From Bathynomus jamesi (lineage: Eukaryota; Arthropoda; Malacostraca; Isopoda; Cirolanidae): DNA of 64,000 bases. Shown one piece after another: positions 23,641 through 36,551 of the stretch. How positions within the stretch are numbered: the stretch's first letter is position 1; each line of letters begins with the position of its first letter. The translations under genes and the position numbers were made by a program. Where the stretch lies: positions 62,001 to 126,000 of the forward strand of contig JAJOZX010009451.1 of NCBI GenBank assembly GCA_023014485.1, in the 5' to 3' direction. Under the pieces are notes generated by a model. It ran no database searches. It saw only the letters and a program-made list of their open reading frames with translations, and was not told where the DNA came from.

Positions 23641-23651
23641 ACTTCCTCTCT

Positions 23652-23663
23652 GGTGGGGGAGTG
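23652..23663 (+). other. Polypurine tract (E4)
   Basis: GGTGGGGGAGTG abutting the 3' LTR. Confidence 0.75.
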
Positions 23664-24127
23664 TGTAGTGAATACTCTTATTTTAGTTTCAAGTTAAATG
23701 TTAATTTTACCATCTTGAATTTCGGAATAGTATAAATTCATTTTAAATTAGTTACCCCATTATAATTCAATTGTGAACCACATTAATACTAATTTTATGT
23801 ATACTATATTATTTTATTGTATGTAAACATAATTAATTATATATCACAATTGTCAGTTAATTATTTATATTCAAATATTTATTTTAATCTAATACCATGT
23901 CCATTTTACAAATAAACAATAGAAAACCAAGGGTTATATTTTCCACTTTTGGTACTGTCGCAGTTTCGCCTAACGGACTCAATACGGCTAGTGAGATAAT
24001 CACTGGTTGGCACTTAACTAGCGGCAGTGCTTATGGCTACATCATCCAGGTTAACCTATACCGGATAGATGCGCTACGGTCCCAAGCCGTAGCTTGCCTA
24101 GGCCAACGACGACGACGTAAACCAACA
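23664..24127 (+). repeat. 3' LTR of E4
   Basis: 464 bp with C at the diagnostic offset. Confidence 0.97.
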
Positions 24128-26889
24128 CTATGATCGACATTTCAGTGAAATTTTACGTCGATTTTTGAATTACTTTGGCATTATATTGTTGAAAACAGTA
24201 GATAAAGCAGTTTTTTATCAATAGTTTCTTATTCGAATGAAAAATACTGAAAAAGATAAGTTTATGTTTTATCATAAGAAAATTGCACAAAAAGTGTTCA
24301 AAACACGGAGGAAATCACTTTTTGGTACAAAATTTTCATTTCATTAACATCGAATTTTAGTGGTAATTTTGGACGATTTTTGTCTAGTTTTCGATATATA
24401 TTGTACAAAACTATAAACTAAAGCACATTATAGCCAAAAATTACTAATTCCAGGTAATATTTTGAAAAAAATTCAACCGTATAGATGTTAATTTATAGTC
24501 CCATTTTCATTTCTAAATCTAAAACTAGGCTAAATGATGCGATTTTTAAGCTAAAATTTGCGTAGTATTTAATGTTGGTATATATCATTTCATGAATTTC
24601 ATTCACTTTTACAATATTTTAGGGCTATATTAAAGATTGTCTAAAAATTGGATCATAAAACATGGAAAAAATCGACTTTTTCCATTAATTTTTTGCCTTA
24701 CTATGATCGACATTTCAGTGAAATTTTACGTCGATTTTTGAATTACTTTGGCATTATATTGTTGAAAACAGTAAGATAAAGCAGTTTTTTATCAATAGCT
24801 TCTTATTCGAATGAAAAATATTGAGAAAGATAAGTTTATGTTTTATCCTAAGAAAATTGCACAAAAAGTGCTCAAAACACGGAGAAAATCACTTTTTGGT
24901 ACAAAATTTTCATTTCATTAACATCGAATTTTAGTGAAATGTTTGGACGATTTTTGTCTAGTTTTCGATATATATTGTACAAAACTATAAACTAAAGCAC
25001 ATTATAGCCAGAAATTACTAATTCCAGTTAAATATTTTGAAAAAAATTCAACCGTATAGATGTTAATTTATAGTCCCATTTTCATTTCTAAATCTAAAAC
25101 TAGGCTAAATGTTGCGATTTTTAAGCTAAAATTTGCGTAGTATTTAATGTTGGTATATATCATTTCATGAATTTCATTCACTTTTACAATATATTAGGGC
25201 TATATTAAAGATATAAACTATAAACTAAAGCACATTATAGTCAAAAATTACTAATTCCAGTTAAATATTTTGAAAAAAATTCAACCGTATAGATGTTAAT
25301 TTATAGTCCCATTTTCATTTCTAAATCTAAAAATAGGCTAAATGATGCGATTTTTAAGCTAAAATTTGCGTAGTATTTAATGTTGGTATATATCATTTCA
25401 CGAATTTCATTCACTTTTACAATATTTTAGGGCTACATTAAAGATTGTCTAAAAATTGGATCTTAAAACATGGAAAAAATCGACTTTTTCCATTTTTTGC
25501 CTTACTATGATCGACATTTCAGTGAAATTTTACGTCGATTTTTGAATTACTTTGGCATTATATTGTTGAAAACAGTAAGATAAAGCAGTTTTTTATCAAT
25601 AACTTCTTATTCGAATGAAAAATACTGAAAAAGATAAGTTCAAGTTTTATCATAAGAAAATTGCACAAAAAGTGCTCAAAACACGGAGAAAATCACTTTT
25701 TGGTACAAAATTTTCATTTCATTAACATCGAATTTTAGTGAAATGTTTTGACGATTTTTGTCTAGTTTTCGATATATATTGTACAAAACTATAAACTAAA
25801 GCACATTATAGCCAAAAATTACTAATTCCAGTTAAATATTTTGAAAAAAATTCAACCGTATAGATGTTAATTTATAGTCCCATTTTCATTTCTAAATCTA
25901 AAACTAGGCTAAATGATGCGATTTTTAAGCTAAAATTTGCGTAGTATTTAATGTTGGTATATATCATTTCATGAATTTCATTCACTTTTACAATATTTTA
26001 GGCTATATTAAAGATTGTCTAAAAATTGGATCATAAAACATGGAAAAAATCGACTTTTTCCATTAATTTTTGCCTTACTATGATCGACATTTCAGTGAAA
26101 TTTTACGTCGATTTTTGAATTACTTTGGCATTATATTGTTGAAAACAGTAAGATAAAGCAGTTTTTTATCAATAGCTTCTTATTCGAATGAAAAATATTG
26201 AGAAAGATAAGTTTATGTTTTATCATAAGAAAATTGCACAAAAAGTGTTCAAAACACGGAGGAAATCACTTTTTGGTACAAAATTTTCATTTCATTAACA
26301 TCGAATTTTAGTGGTAATTTTGGACAATTTTTGTCTAGTTTTCGATATATATTGTACAAAACTATAAACTAAAGCGCATTATAGCCAGAAATTACTAATT
26401 CCAGTTAAATATTTTGAAAAAAATTCAACCGTATAGATGTTAATTTATAGTCCCATTGTCATTTCTAAATCTAAAACTAGGCTAAATGTTGCGATTTTTA
26501 AGCTAAAATTTGCGTAGTATTTAATGTTGGTATATATCATTTCATGAATTTCATTCACTTTTACAATATTTTAGGGCTATATTAAAGATATAAACTATAA
26601 ACTAAAGCACATTATAGCCAAAAATTACTAATTCCAGTTAAATATTTTGAAAAAAATTCAACCGTATAGATGTTAATTTATAGTCCCATTTTCATTTCTA
26701 AATCTAAAAATAGGCTAAATGATGCGATTTTTAAGCTAAAATTTGTGTAGTATTTAATGTTGGTATATATCATTTCACGAATTTCATTCACTTTTACAAT
26801 ATTTTAGGGCTACATTAAAGATTGTCTAAAAATTGGATCTTAAAACATGGAAAAAATCGACTTTTTCCAGGAATTTTTTGCCTTACTAT
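24128..26889. repeat. Satellite array, block S5
   Basis: 2762 bp, four monomers with junctions at 24128, 24701, 25505, 26078 and 26886 (573, 804, 573 and 808 bp). It equals S3 plus S2 end to end, with an unoccupied ACTT site at 26268-26271 exactly where E1 and E3 sit in their blocks. No gene seen. Confidence 0.95.
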
Positions 26890-27353
26890 TGTAGTGAATA
26901 CTCTTATTTTAGTTTCAAGTTAAATGTTAATTTTACCATCTTGAATTTCGGAATAGTATAAATTCATTTTAAATTAGTTACCCCATTATAATTCAATTGT
27001 GAACCACATTAATACTAATTTTATGTATACTATATTATTTTATTGTATGTAAACATAATTAATTATATATCACAATTGTCAGTTAATTATTTATATTCAA
27101 ATATTTATTTTAATCTAATACCATGTCCATTTTACAAATAAACAATAGAAAACCAAGGGTTATATTTTCCACTTTTGGTACTGTCGCAGTTTCGCCTAAC
27201 GGACTCAATACGGCTAGTGAGATAATCACTGGTTGGCACTTAACTAGCGGCAGTGCTTATGGCTACATCATCCAGGTTAACCTATACCGGATAGATGCGC
27301 TACGGTCCCAAGCCGTAGCTTGCCTAGGTCAACGACGACGACGTAAACCAACA
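26890..27353 (+). repeat. 5' LTR of E5
   Basis: 464 bp with T at the diagnostic offset. Confidence 0.97.
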
Positions 27354-27355
27354 AT

Positions 27356-27366
27356 TGGTGACCCCG
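27356..27366 (+). other. Primer-binding site, tRNA-Trp type (E5)
   Basis: TGGTGACCCCG two bases after the LTR. Confidence 0.8.
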
Positions 27367-27388
27367 GAGCTGGATTACCCCTTTTACC

Positions 27389-27472
27389 CGAATGACTAGG
27401 ACTAGACTGTAATGTCGTTCGTGCCCATCCCCCTTCACCCGAGCGACTAGGACCAGACTGTAATGTCGCTCG
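27389..27472 (+). repeat. Leader hairpin array, two units (E5)
   Basis: Units at 27389 and 27440. The spacing is 51 bp because two bases are lost between them; the arms are intact. Confidence 0.83.
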
Positions 27473-27584
27473 TGCCCTCTGCCCCTCACCCTGCCCGTGC
27501 GCTCTGTGCCTGCGCTCGTCTCAACCTCCACTCCTTCGTTGGTAACCTGTCGTCTTGCTTGTACGTCAGCAAGCATAGGAGAAG

Positions 27585-28347
27585 ATGCCTGACGACGCTG
27601 GTGCCATCTCCCACTTGAGCGTAAAGCTCCCCGTCTTCTGGCCGGGTGATCCATTTATTTGGTTCCACCAAGTGGAAACACAATTCAACTTGGGAAGGAT
27701 CACCGCTAGCAGGACGAAATACGATCATTTTTGTCCTCTCTACCAGCGAGCATCATCTCTGAAGTCCGTGACGTCATCGTGTCTACTTCCACGAGTGAGG
27801 ACCCATACAACGATCTGAAGTCTGCCATCCTGTGCCGCACCACTGTCTCCGAGCGTGAGAAAGTACATCAGTTAATCTCAAAAGAAGAACTTGGAGACCG
27901 TAAGCCCACTCAAATGCTGAGGGCTATGCAGTGCGCTCTAGGCGAACGCGCACAAACCTTCGATAAGGACATCTTTAGAGAGTTGTTCTTGCAGAAACTT
28001 CCTCCATCAGCTCAGCGTGTCTTGGCCACTATGGATCCTGCTACTCCAGTTGATAAACTAGCAGAAACTGCCGACAAAGTAGTGGAGATTGACACAGCTC
28101 CGGTCAACAACGTGAACACACAATTGGAACTGGAGTTGAAAGTGAAAGAGTTAAGTCAACAACTCAACCACGTTTGTTCTCTGCTACAAAATCAACGGCA
28201 AAGAAGCCATTCTCGGTCAAGATTACGAAGAGGCATCGTTCGAGTTCCGGGAAGATCTGCTTCTACCACTCAAAATTTGGAAGGAAGGCTAGGAAGTGCA
28301 TCTCCCCTTGCAATTTTTCGTCGGAAAACCCCAGCAGCGAGTCCTAA
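27585..28347 (+). pseudogene. gag: gag of E5, two frameshifts
   Basis: A net 2 nt shorter than intact gag. A G is missing at about 27728 (CATTTTTG for CATGTTTTG), and a T at about 28221 (GATTACG for GATTTACG) destroys the zinc-knuckle frame. The stretch between is an open frame of about 165 codons covering most of the protein. There is also a Gln-to-Glu change near 27980 (TTTAGAGAG). Confidence 0.9.
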
Positions 28348-31300
28348 TGGCGTCTAGTACTCGCACTGCCAACCTGTTATTCATAAAGGACAGGAACTCT
28401 GGTGTCAATTCTTGGTTGATACCGGAGCGTCAGTCAGTGCATTCCCTCAAAAATCTGGTCATACGCACTCGGAATCTCCGCCTCTATACGCTGCTAACGG
28501 TTCACGCATACCCACGTACGGTACTCAGTCGCGTGAACTAAACTTGGGCCTTCACCGATCCTTCAAGTGGATTTTCATCTGTGCTCAAGTGCAGCATCCC
28601 ATAATCGGCGCTGACTTCCTCCAGCATTTCAAACTCCTGGTGGATCTTAACAAGCGACGCTTATGCGACCAGGCCACACTGCTTTCTGTTCTTGCCAAAC
28701 AGGTTGCCCTTCCGGACGCCTCGAACTCTGCACTTCCCTCGTTCCCCCTAATTCCATGTACCAGTGCCTTTTCCAACGATATCCAGGAATTCTCAACCTA
28801 TGCAGATGGGTGATACCATTAAGCACACCATTACCCATCACACACAACAAAGGTCCCCCTGTGTTTGCAAAACCCAGACGTCTTGCCCCGGACAAACTGA
28901 AAGCTGCCAAATCGGAATTCCAGCTTATGATAGATCTTGGGATAATAAGACCTTCCAAAGCAGTTGGTCTCTCCCCTACACCTGGTCCAGAAGAAGTCAG
29001 GAGACTGGAGACCATGTGGGGATTACCGGTTTTTGAATTCGAGAACCATCCCGGACCGATATCCGGTACCAAATGTCCAAGACTTTACTTCTCTTCTCCA
29101 CGGCAAATCTATCTTCAGTAAAATAGATCTCGTTAAGGCTTTCCACCACATTCCCGTAGAGCCTTCGGATATTCCAAGACTGCAGTTTGTACACCATTGG
29201 GTTATTCGAATTTGTGAAGATGCCGTTCGGGCTACGGAATGCTGCGCAAAACCTTTCAGAGGTTTATAGATGAGGTCACCAGAGGCTTAGACTTGTTTAT
29301 GCCTACATCGATGATTTGCTTGTGGCCAGCTCAACGGAAGAGGAACATAAGGAACATCTTTCACTCTTTCAACGCTTAGAACAATACGGTGTTACTATTA
29401 ATGCATCTAAGTGTGTGTTTGCACAGCCAACCTTGGAATTCTGGTCACACGATTTCGCAGCACGGAATTACCCCCCTTCAGGACAAGTGTGAAGTGATAA
29501 AAAATTACCCTATGCCAAATAATCAGCGTGAGTTACGTCGGTTTCTAGGTTTGGTAAATTATTACCACAAGTTCATTAAAAACTGTGCCAGTGTTCTTGC
29601 TCCTCTACACGCTATGATCACACACAAACGCAAGGTAACGAAATTGTTATGGTGTAGCGATAGTTACAGGCGTCGACAATGCCAAAAATGCTATCAATAG
29701 TGCATTGTCTTTGTCATTTCCTATCAGTGATGCCCCCCTAACTCTGACGGTCGATGCATCAGATGTTGCGATCGGTGGAGTGTTGGAACAAACCATTAAC
29801 GGTCAACAAGCACCCATCGCGTTTTACTCGAAAAAGCTGCAGCCAGCCCAAACGCGTTATAGTGCTTTCGGACGTGAACTTCTTGCTATTTATAAACGTG
29901 AAGCATTTCAACATTTCCTTGAAGGCGAGAGTTTTGTGTTTTTACCGACCACAAACCTTGGTCACTGTCTTCAATAAAAACAGCTGTAACCACTCTCCCA
30001 GAGTCATCAGGCAACTCGATTATATCTCGCAATTTACACAGATATCCGCCACATCAAAGGGTCTTGAACACTCCAGCGGATGCACTTTCAAGAATAGAGA
30101 TTATTCTGTTACCCTCAGCTCTACACTGTGGAATGCTATTGCACAGGATCAAGATAAGGATACGGAACTACAAGACCTGCTCAGAGAAGACTCCACTCAC
30201 TCACTTTCCTCAAGAAAATGAGTATGCCAGGATTGTCTGTGCCCCTCTATTGCGACGTATCAACAGCTGCTATTCGCCTTTATGTCCCTCCATGTCACAG
30301 ACAAGCAGTCTTCACGGATCTTCATAACCCCTCCCATCCTGGTATCCGTGCTTCGCAACACCTGGTTACCTCTCGCTTTGTTTGGCCCTCGATGCGGAAG
30401 GATGTCAAACATTGGACCAAAACGTGCCTTGCCTGCCAGCGTGCCAAAGTCCAAAGGCACACCAGGTCCCCCTTTGACGCATTTCCGCCCCCATCCCAGC
30501 GATTTGAGGTAATTCATGTAGACATTGTTGGCCCTCTTCCAGTGATTCAAGGCCAACGTTATCTGCTCACCTGTCTCGACCGCTTTTCCAGATGGCCTGA
30601 AGCCATCCCACTTTCTGATATCCAAGCGGACACTGTTGCAAGAGCCTTTCTTCATGGATGGGTATCAAGATTTGGATTGCCGACAAAAGTCATCACTGAC
30701 CAAGGTCGCCAATTTGAGTCTTCGCTTTGGAAGAAGTTTACCAGCTTGTTGGGTACAGTACATGCGCATACCTGTGCGTATCATCCGCAAGCTAACGGCC
30801 TCGTCGAACGCTTCCATCGCCAGCTGAAGTCATCCCTTATGTGTCACGAAGACTCCCATTGGATGGATAAGCTTCCACTCGTTTTGCTTGGTATTCGCTC
30901 TGCATTTAAGAGTGATCTGAAGACTACAGCGGCTGAACTAGTCTATGGAACAACACTGCGGCTACCAGGTGGCTACTTCACTGCAGGGGATAAGTCATGC
31001 GATCCTACGGAATTCGCTCAAACACTTTCCTCTCACATGCAGTCCCTTCAGCCTGTTCCCCCTCGATTGACTAGCCAACAGAACATCTTTGTTTCCCCAG
31101 CCCTCCAATCTTGCACCCACGTTTTCGTTCGTGTACCTCTCCCAAAACGGCCTCTCCAATGTCCATATGACGGGCCCTATGAAGTTCTCCGACGTACGCG
31201 CAAATCATTTCTCATCCAGCGCGGTTCCAAGGTCGACAAGGTTTCTATCGATCGTCTTAAGCCTGCGTTTTTGGAATCAACCTTAAGCGAGGTACATGTA

Positions 31301-31348
31301 GCTACCAAAAAGGTCCATGGGAAATCTGTGTCGTTCGGAACTCTTTGA
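28347..31348 (+). pseudogene. pol: pol of E5, many frameshifts in 5' two thirds
   Basis: A net 25 nt shorter than intact pol. One-base losses start at the protease (TCAATTCTTGG near 28410) and recur through reverse transcriptase and RNase H to about 30209, mostly within homopolymers. From about 30218 to 31348 one open frame of 376 codons holds the whole integrase, including H-H-C-C, D,D-35-E and GPY/F. Arg235 is readable at 29042-29044. Confidence 0.93.
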
Positions 31349-31359
31349 ACTTCCTCTCT

Positions 31360-31371
31360 GGTGGGGGAGTG
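31360..31371 (+). other. Polypurine tract (E5)
   Basis: GGTGGGGGAGTG abutting the 3' LTR. Confidence 0.75.
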
Positions 31372-31835
31372 TGTAGTGAATACTCTTATTTTAGTTTCAA
31401 GTTAAATGTTAATTTTACCATCTTGAATTTCGGAATAGTATAAATTCATTTTAAATTAGTTACCCCATTATAATTCAATTGTGAACCACATTAATACTAA
31501 TTTTATGTATACTATATTATTTTATTGTATGTAAACATAATTAATTATATATCACAATTGTCAGTTAATTATTTATATTCAAATATTTATTTTAATCTAA
31601 TACCATGTCCATTTTACAAATAAACAATAGAAAACCAAGGGTTATATTTTCCACTTTTGGTACTGTCGCAGTTTCGCCTAACGGACTCAATACGGCTAGT
31701 GAGATAATCACTGGTTGGCACTTAACTAGCGGCAGTGCTTATGGCTACATCATCCAGGTTAACCTATACCGGATAGATGCGCTACGGTCCCAAGCCGTAG
31801 CTTGCCTAGGCCAACGACGACGACGTAAACCAACA
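31372..31835 (+). repeat. 3' LTR of E5
   Basis: 464 bp with C at the diagnostic offset. Confidence 0.97.
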
Positions 31836-34800
31836 CTATGATCGACATTTCAGTGAAATTTTACGTCGATTTTTGAATTACTTTGGCATTATATTGTTGA
31901 AAACAGTAGATAAAGCAGTTTTTTATCAATAGTTTCTTATTCGAATGAAAAATACTGAAAAAGATAAGTTTATGTTTTATCATAAGAAAATTGCACAAAA
32001 AGTTTCAAAACACGGAGGAAATCACTTTTTGGTACAAAATTTTCATTTCATTAACATCGAATTTTAGTGGTAATTTTGGACGATTTTTGTCTAGTTTTCG
32101 ATATATATTGTACAAAACTATAAACTAAAGCATTATAGCCAAAAATTACTAATTCCAGGTAATATTTTGAAAAAAATTCAACCGTATAGATGTTAATTTA
32201 TAGTCCCATTTTCATTTCTAAATCTAAAAACTAGGCTAAATGATGCGATTTTTAAGCTAAAATTTGCGTAGTATTTAATGTTGGTATATATCATTTCATG
32301 AATTTCATTCACTTTTACAATATTTTAGGGCTACATTAAAGATTGTCTAAAAATTGGATCTTAAAACATGGAAAAAATCGACTTTTTCCATTAATTTTTT
32401 GCCTTACTATGATCGACATTTCAGTGAAATTTTACGTCGATTTTTGAATTACTTTGGCATTATATAGTTGAAAACAGTAAGATAAAGCAGTTTTTTATCA
32501 ATAGTTTCTTATTCGAATGAAAAATATTGAAAAAGATAAGTTCAAGTTTTATCATAAGAAAATTGCACAAAAAGTGCTCAAAACACGGAGAAAATCAGTT
32601 TTTGGTACAAAATTTTCATTTCATTAAAATCGAATTTTAGTGGAATTTTTGGACGATTTTTTTTCTAGTTTTCGATATATATTGTACAAAACTATAAACT
32701 AAAGCACATTATAGCCAAAAATTACTAATTCCAGTTAAATATTTTGAAAAAAATTCAACCGTATAGATGTTAATTTATAGACTAATTTATAGTCCTAGTC
32801 TAAAACTAGGCTAAACGATGCGATTTTTAAGCTAAAATTTTCATAGTATTTAATGTTGGTATATATCATTTCATGAATTTCATTCACTTTTACAATATTT
32901 TAGGGCTACATTAAAGATTGTCTAAAAATTGGATCTTAAAACATGGAAAAAATCGACTTTTTCCATTAATTTTTTGCCTTACTATGATCGACATTTCAGT
33001 GAAATTTTACGTCGATTTTGAATTACTTTGGCATTATATTGTTCAAAACAGTAAGATAAAGCAGTTTTTTATCAATAGCTTCTTATTCGAATGAAAAATA
33101 TTGAGAAAGATAAGTTTATGTTTTATCATAAGAAAATTGCACAAAAAGTGTTCAAAACACGGAGGAAATCACTTTTGGTACAAAATTTCATTTCATTAAC
33201 ATCGAATTTTAGTGTAATTTTGGAAAATTTTTGTCTAGTTTTCGATATATATTGTACAAAACTATAAACTAAAGCGCATTATAGCCAGAAATTACTAATT
33301 CCAGTTAAATATTTTGAAAAAAATTCAACCGTATAGATGTTAATTTATAGTCCCATTGTCATTTCTAAATCTAAAACTAGGCTAAATGTTGCGATTTTTA
33401 AGCTAAAATTTGCGTAGTATTTAATGTTGGTATATATCATTTCATGAATTTCATTCACTTTTACAATATTTAGGGCTATATTAAAGATATAAACTATAAA
33501 CTAAAGCACATTATAGCAAAAATTACTAATTCCAGTTAAATATTTTGAAAAAAATTCAACCGTATAGATGTTAATTTATAGTCCCATTTTCATTTCTAAA
33601 TCTAAAATAGGCTAAATGATGCGATTTTTAAGCTAAAATTTGCGTAGTATTTAATGTTGGTATATATCATTTCACGAATTTCATTCACTTTTACAATATT
33701 TTAGGGCTACATTAAAGATTGTCTAAAATTGGATCTTAAAACATGGAAAAAATCGACTTTTTCCAGTAATTTTTTGCCTTACTATGATCGACATTTCAGT
33801 GAAATTTTACGTCGATTTTTGAATTACTTTGGCATTATATTGTTGAAAACAGTAAGATAAAGCAGTTTTTTATCAATAGTTTCTTATTCGAATGAAAAAT
33901 ACTGAAAAAGATAAGTTCAAGTTTTATCTTAAGAAAATTGCACAAAAAGTGCTCAAAAACACGGAGAAAATCACTTTTTGGTAAAATCCAGTTAAATATT
34001 TTGAAAAAAATTCAACCGTATGATGTTAATTTATAGTCCCATTTTCATTTCTAAATCTAAAACTAGGCTAAATGATGCGATTTTTAAGCTAAAATTTGCG
34101 TAGTATTTAATGTTGGTATATATCATTTCATGAATTTCATTCACTTTACAATATTTAGTGCTATATTAAAGATTGTCTAAAAATTGGATCATAAAACATG
34201 GAAAAAATCGACTTTTTCCATTAATTTTTTGCCTTACTATGATCGACATTTCAGTGAAATTTTACGTCGATTTTTGAATTACTTTGGCATTATGTTGAAA
34301 ACAGTAAGATAAAGCAGTTTTTATCAATAGCTTCTTATTCGAATGAAAAATATTGAGAAAGATAAGTTTATGTTTTATCATAAGAAAATTGCACAAAAAG
34401 TGTTCAAAACACGGAGGAAATCACTTTTTGGTACAAAATTTTCATTTCATTAACATCGAATTTTAGTGGTAATTTTGGACAATTTTTGTCTAGTTTTCGA
34501 TATATATTGTACAAAACTATAAACTAAAGCGCATTATAGCCAGAAATTACTAATTCCAGTTAAATATTTTGAAAAAAATTCAACCGTATAGATGTTAATT
34601 TATAGTCCCATTGTCATTTCTAAATCTAAAACTAGGCTAAATGTTGCGATTTTTAAGCTAAAATTTGCGTAGTATTTAATGTGGTATATATCATTTCATG
34701 AATTTCATTCACTTTTACAATATTTTAGGGCTATATTAAAGATATAAACTATAAACTAAAGCACATTATAGCCAAAAATTACTAATTCCAGTTAAATATT

Positions 34801-35043
34801 TTGAAAAAAATTCAACCGTATAGATGTTAATTTATAGTCCCATTTTCATTTCTAAATCTAAAAATAGGCTAAATGATCCGATTTTTAAGCTAAAATTTGT
34901 GTAGTATTTAATGTTGGTATATATCATTTCACGAATTTCATTCACTTTTACAATATTTTAGGGCTACATTAAAGATTGTCTAAAAATTGGATCTTAAAAC
35001 ATGGAAAAAATCGACTTTTTCCAGGAATTTTTTGCCTTACTAT
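31836..35043. repeat. Satellite array, block S6
   Basis: 3208 bp. Junctions at 31836, 32407, 32982, 33782, 34237 and 35040 give 571, 575, 800, 455 and 803 bp. The second monomer has a local rearrangement near 32770-32810 (a duplicated AATTTATAG and a lost segment). The 455-bp monomer lacks the sequence between GGTA and the CCAGTTAAAT motif near 33980. No gene seen. Confidence 0.94.
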
Positions 35044-35507
35044 TGTAGTGAATACTCTTATTTTAGTTTCAAGTTAAATGTTAATTTTACCATCTTGAAT
35101 TTCGGAATAGTATAAATTCATTTTAAATTAGTTACCCCATTATAATTCAATTGTGAACCACATTAATACTAATTTTATGTATACTATATTATTTTATTGT
35201 ATGTAAACATAATTAATTATATATCACAATTGTCAGTTAATTATTTATATTCAAATATTTATTTTAATCTAATACCATGTCCATTTTACAAATAAACAAT
35301 AGAAAACCAAGGGTTATATTTTCCACTTTTGGTACTGTCGCAGTTTCGCCTAACGGACTCAATACGGCTAGTGAGATAATCACTGGTTGGCACTTAACTA
35401 GCGGCAGTGCTTATGGCTACATCATCCAGGTTAACCTATACCGGATAGATGCGCTACGGTCCCAAGCCGTAGCTTGCCTAGGTCAACGACGACGACGTAA
35501 ACCAACA
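35044..35507 (+). repeat. 5' LTR of E6
   Basis: 464 bp with T at the diagnostic offset. Confidence 0.97.
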
Positions 35508-35509
35508 AT

Positions 35510-35520
35510 TGGTGACCCCG
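35510..35520 (+). other. Primer-binding site, tRNA-Trp type (E6)
   Basis: TGGTGACCCCG two bases after the LTR. Confidence 0.8.
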
Positions 35521-35539
35521 GAGCTGGATTACCCTTTTA

Positions 35540-35673
35540 CGAAGACTAGGACTAACTGTAATGTCGTTATGCCCATCACCCTTCACCCGAACGACTAGGA
35601 CTAGACTGTAACGTCGTTCGTGCCCATCACCCCCTTCACCCGAGCGACTAGGACCAGACTGTAATGTCGCTCG
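35540..35673 (+). repeat. Leader hairpin array, three units, first degraded (E6)
   Basis: The first unit (from 35540) has lost bases in both arms. The second (35588) and third (35641) keep CGAACGAC/GTCGTTCG and CGAGCGAC/GTCGCTCG. Confidence 0.8.
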
Positions 35674-35786
35674 TGCCCTCTGCCCCTCACCCCTGCCCGT
35701 GCGCTCTGTGCCTGCGCTCGTCTCAACCTCCACTCCTTCGTTGGTAACCTGTCGTCTTGCTTGTACGTCAGCAAGCATAGGAGAAG

Positions 35787-36551
35787 ATGCCTGACGACGC
35801 TGGTGCCATCTCCCACTTGAGCGTAAAGCTCCCCGTCTTCTGGCCGGGTGATCCATTTATTTGGTTCCACCAAGTGGAAACACAATTCAACTTGGGAAGG
35901 ATCACCGCTAGCAGGACGAAATACGATCATGTTTTGTCCTCTCTACCAGCGAGCATCATCTCTGAAGTCCGTGACGTCATCGTGTCTACTTCCACGAGTG
36001 AGGACCCATACAACGATCTGAAGTCTGCCATCCTGTGCCGCACCACTGTCTCCGAGCGTGAGAAACTACATCAGTTAATCTCAAAAGAAGAACTTGGAGA
36101 CCGTAAGCCCACTCAAATGCTGAGGGCTATGCAGTGCGCTCTAGGCGAACGCGCACAAACCTTCGATAAGGACATCTTTAGACAGTTGTTCTTGCAGAAA
36201 CTTCCTCCATCAGCTCAGCGTGTCTTGGCCACTATGGATCCTGCTACTCCAGTTGATAAACTAGCAGAAACTGCCGACAAAGTAGTGGAGATTGACACAG
36301 CTCCGGTCAACAACGTGAACACACAATTGGAACTGGAGTTGAAAGTGAAAGAGTTAAGTCAACAACTCAACCACGTTTGTTCTCTGCTACAAAATCAACG
36401 GCAAAGAAGCCATTCTCGGTCAAGATTTACGAAGAGGCATCGTTCGAGTTCCGGGAAGATCTGCTTCTACCACTCAAAATTTGGAAGGAAGGCTAGGAAG
36501 TGCATCTCCCCTTGCAATTTTTCGTCGGAAAACCCCAGCAGCGAGTCCTAA
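35787..36551 (+). CDS. gag: Gag protein, E6
   Basis: Intact 254 aa. Leu94, as in E9 and type I E1, where the other readable type II copies have Val; the remainder matches E2, with the same C-terminal C-H-C-C knuckle. Ends in the TAATG overlap. Confidence 0.92.
   Translation: MPDDAGAISHLSVKLPVFWPGDPFIWFHQVETQFNLGRITASRTKYDHVLSSLPASIISEVRDVIVSTSTSEDPYNDLKSAILCRTTVSEREKLHQLISKEELGDRKPTQMLRAMQCALGERAQTFDKDIFRQLFLQKLPPSAQRVLATMDPATPVDKLAETADKVVEIDTAPVNNVNTQLELELKVKELSQQLNHVCSLLQNQRQRSHSRSRFTKRHRSSSGKICFYHSKFGRKARKCISPCNFSSENPSSES

Larger units (their letters stand above)
19155..24127 (+). mobile_element. LTR retrotransposon E4 (type II, gag intact, pol with two frameshifts)
   Basis: 4973 bp between CTAT (19151-19154) and CTAT (24128-24131). 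Two leader hairpins as in E2 and E5, but Thr235 in pol unlike those two. Confidence 0.97.
26890..31835 (+). mobile_element. LTR retrotransposon E5 (type II, indel-damaged centre)
   Basis: 4946 bp, flanked by CTAT (26886-26889 and 31836-31839). Damage is confined to about 27430-30215; both LTRs and the 3' third of pol are clean. It shares Arg235 in reverse transcriptase with E2. Confidence 0.96.
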
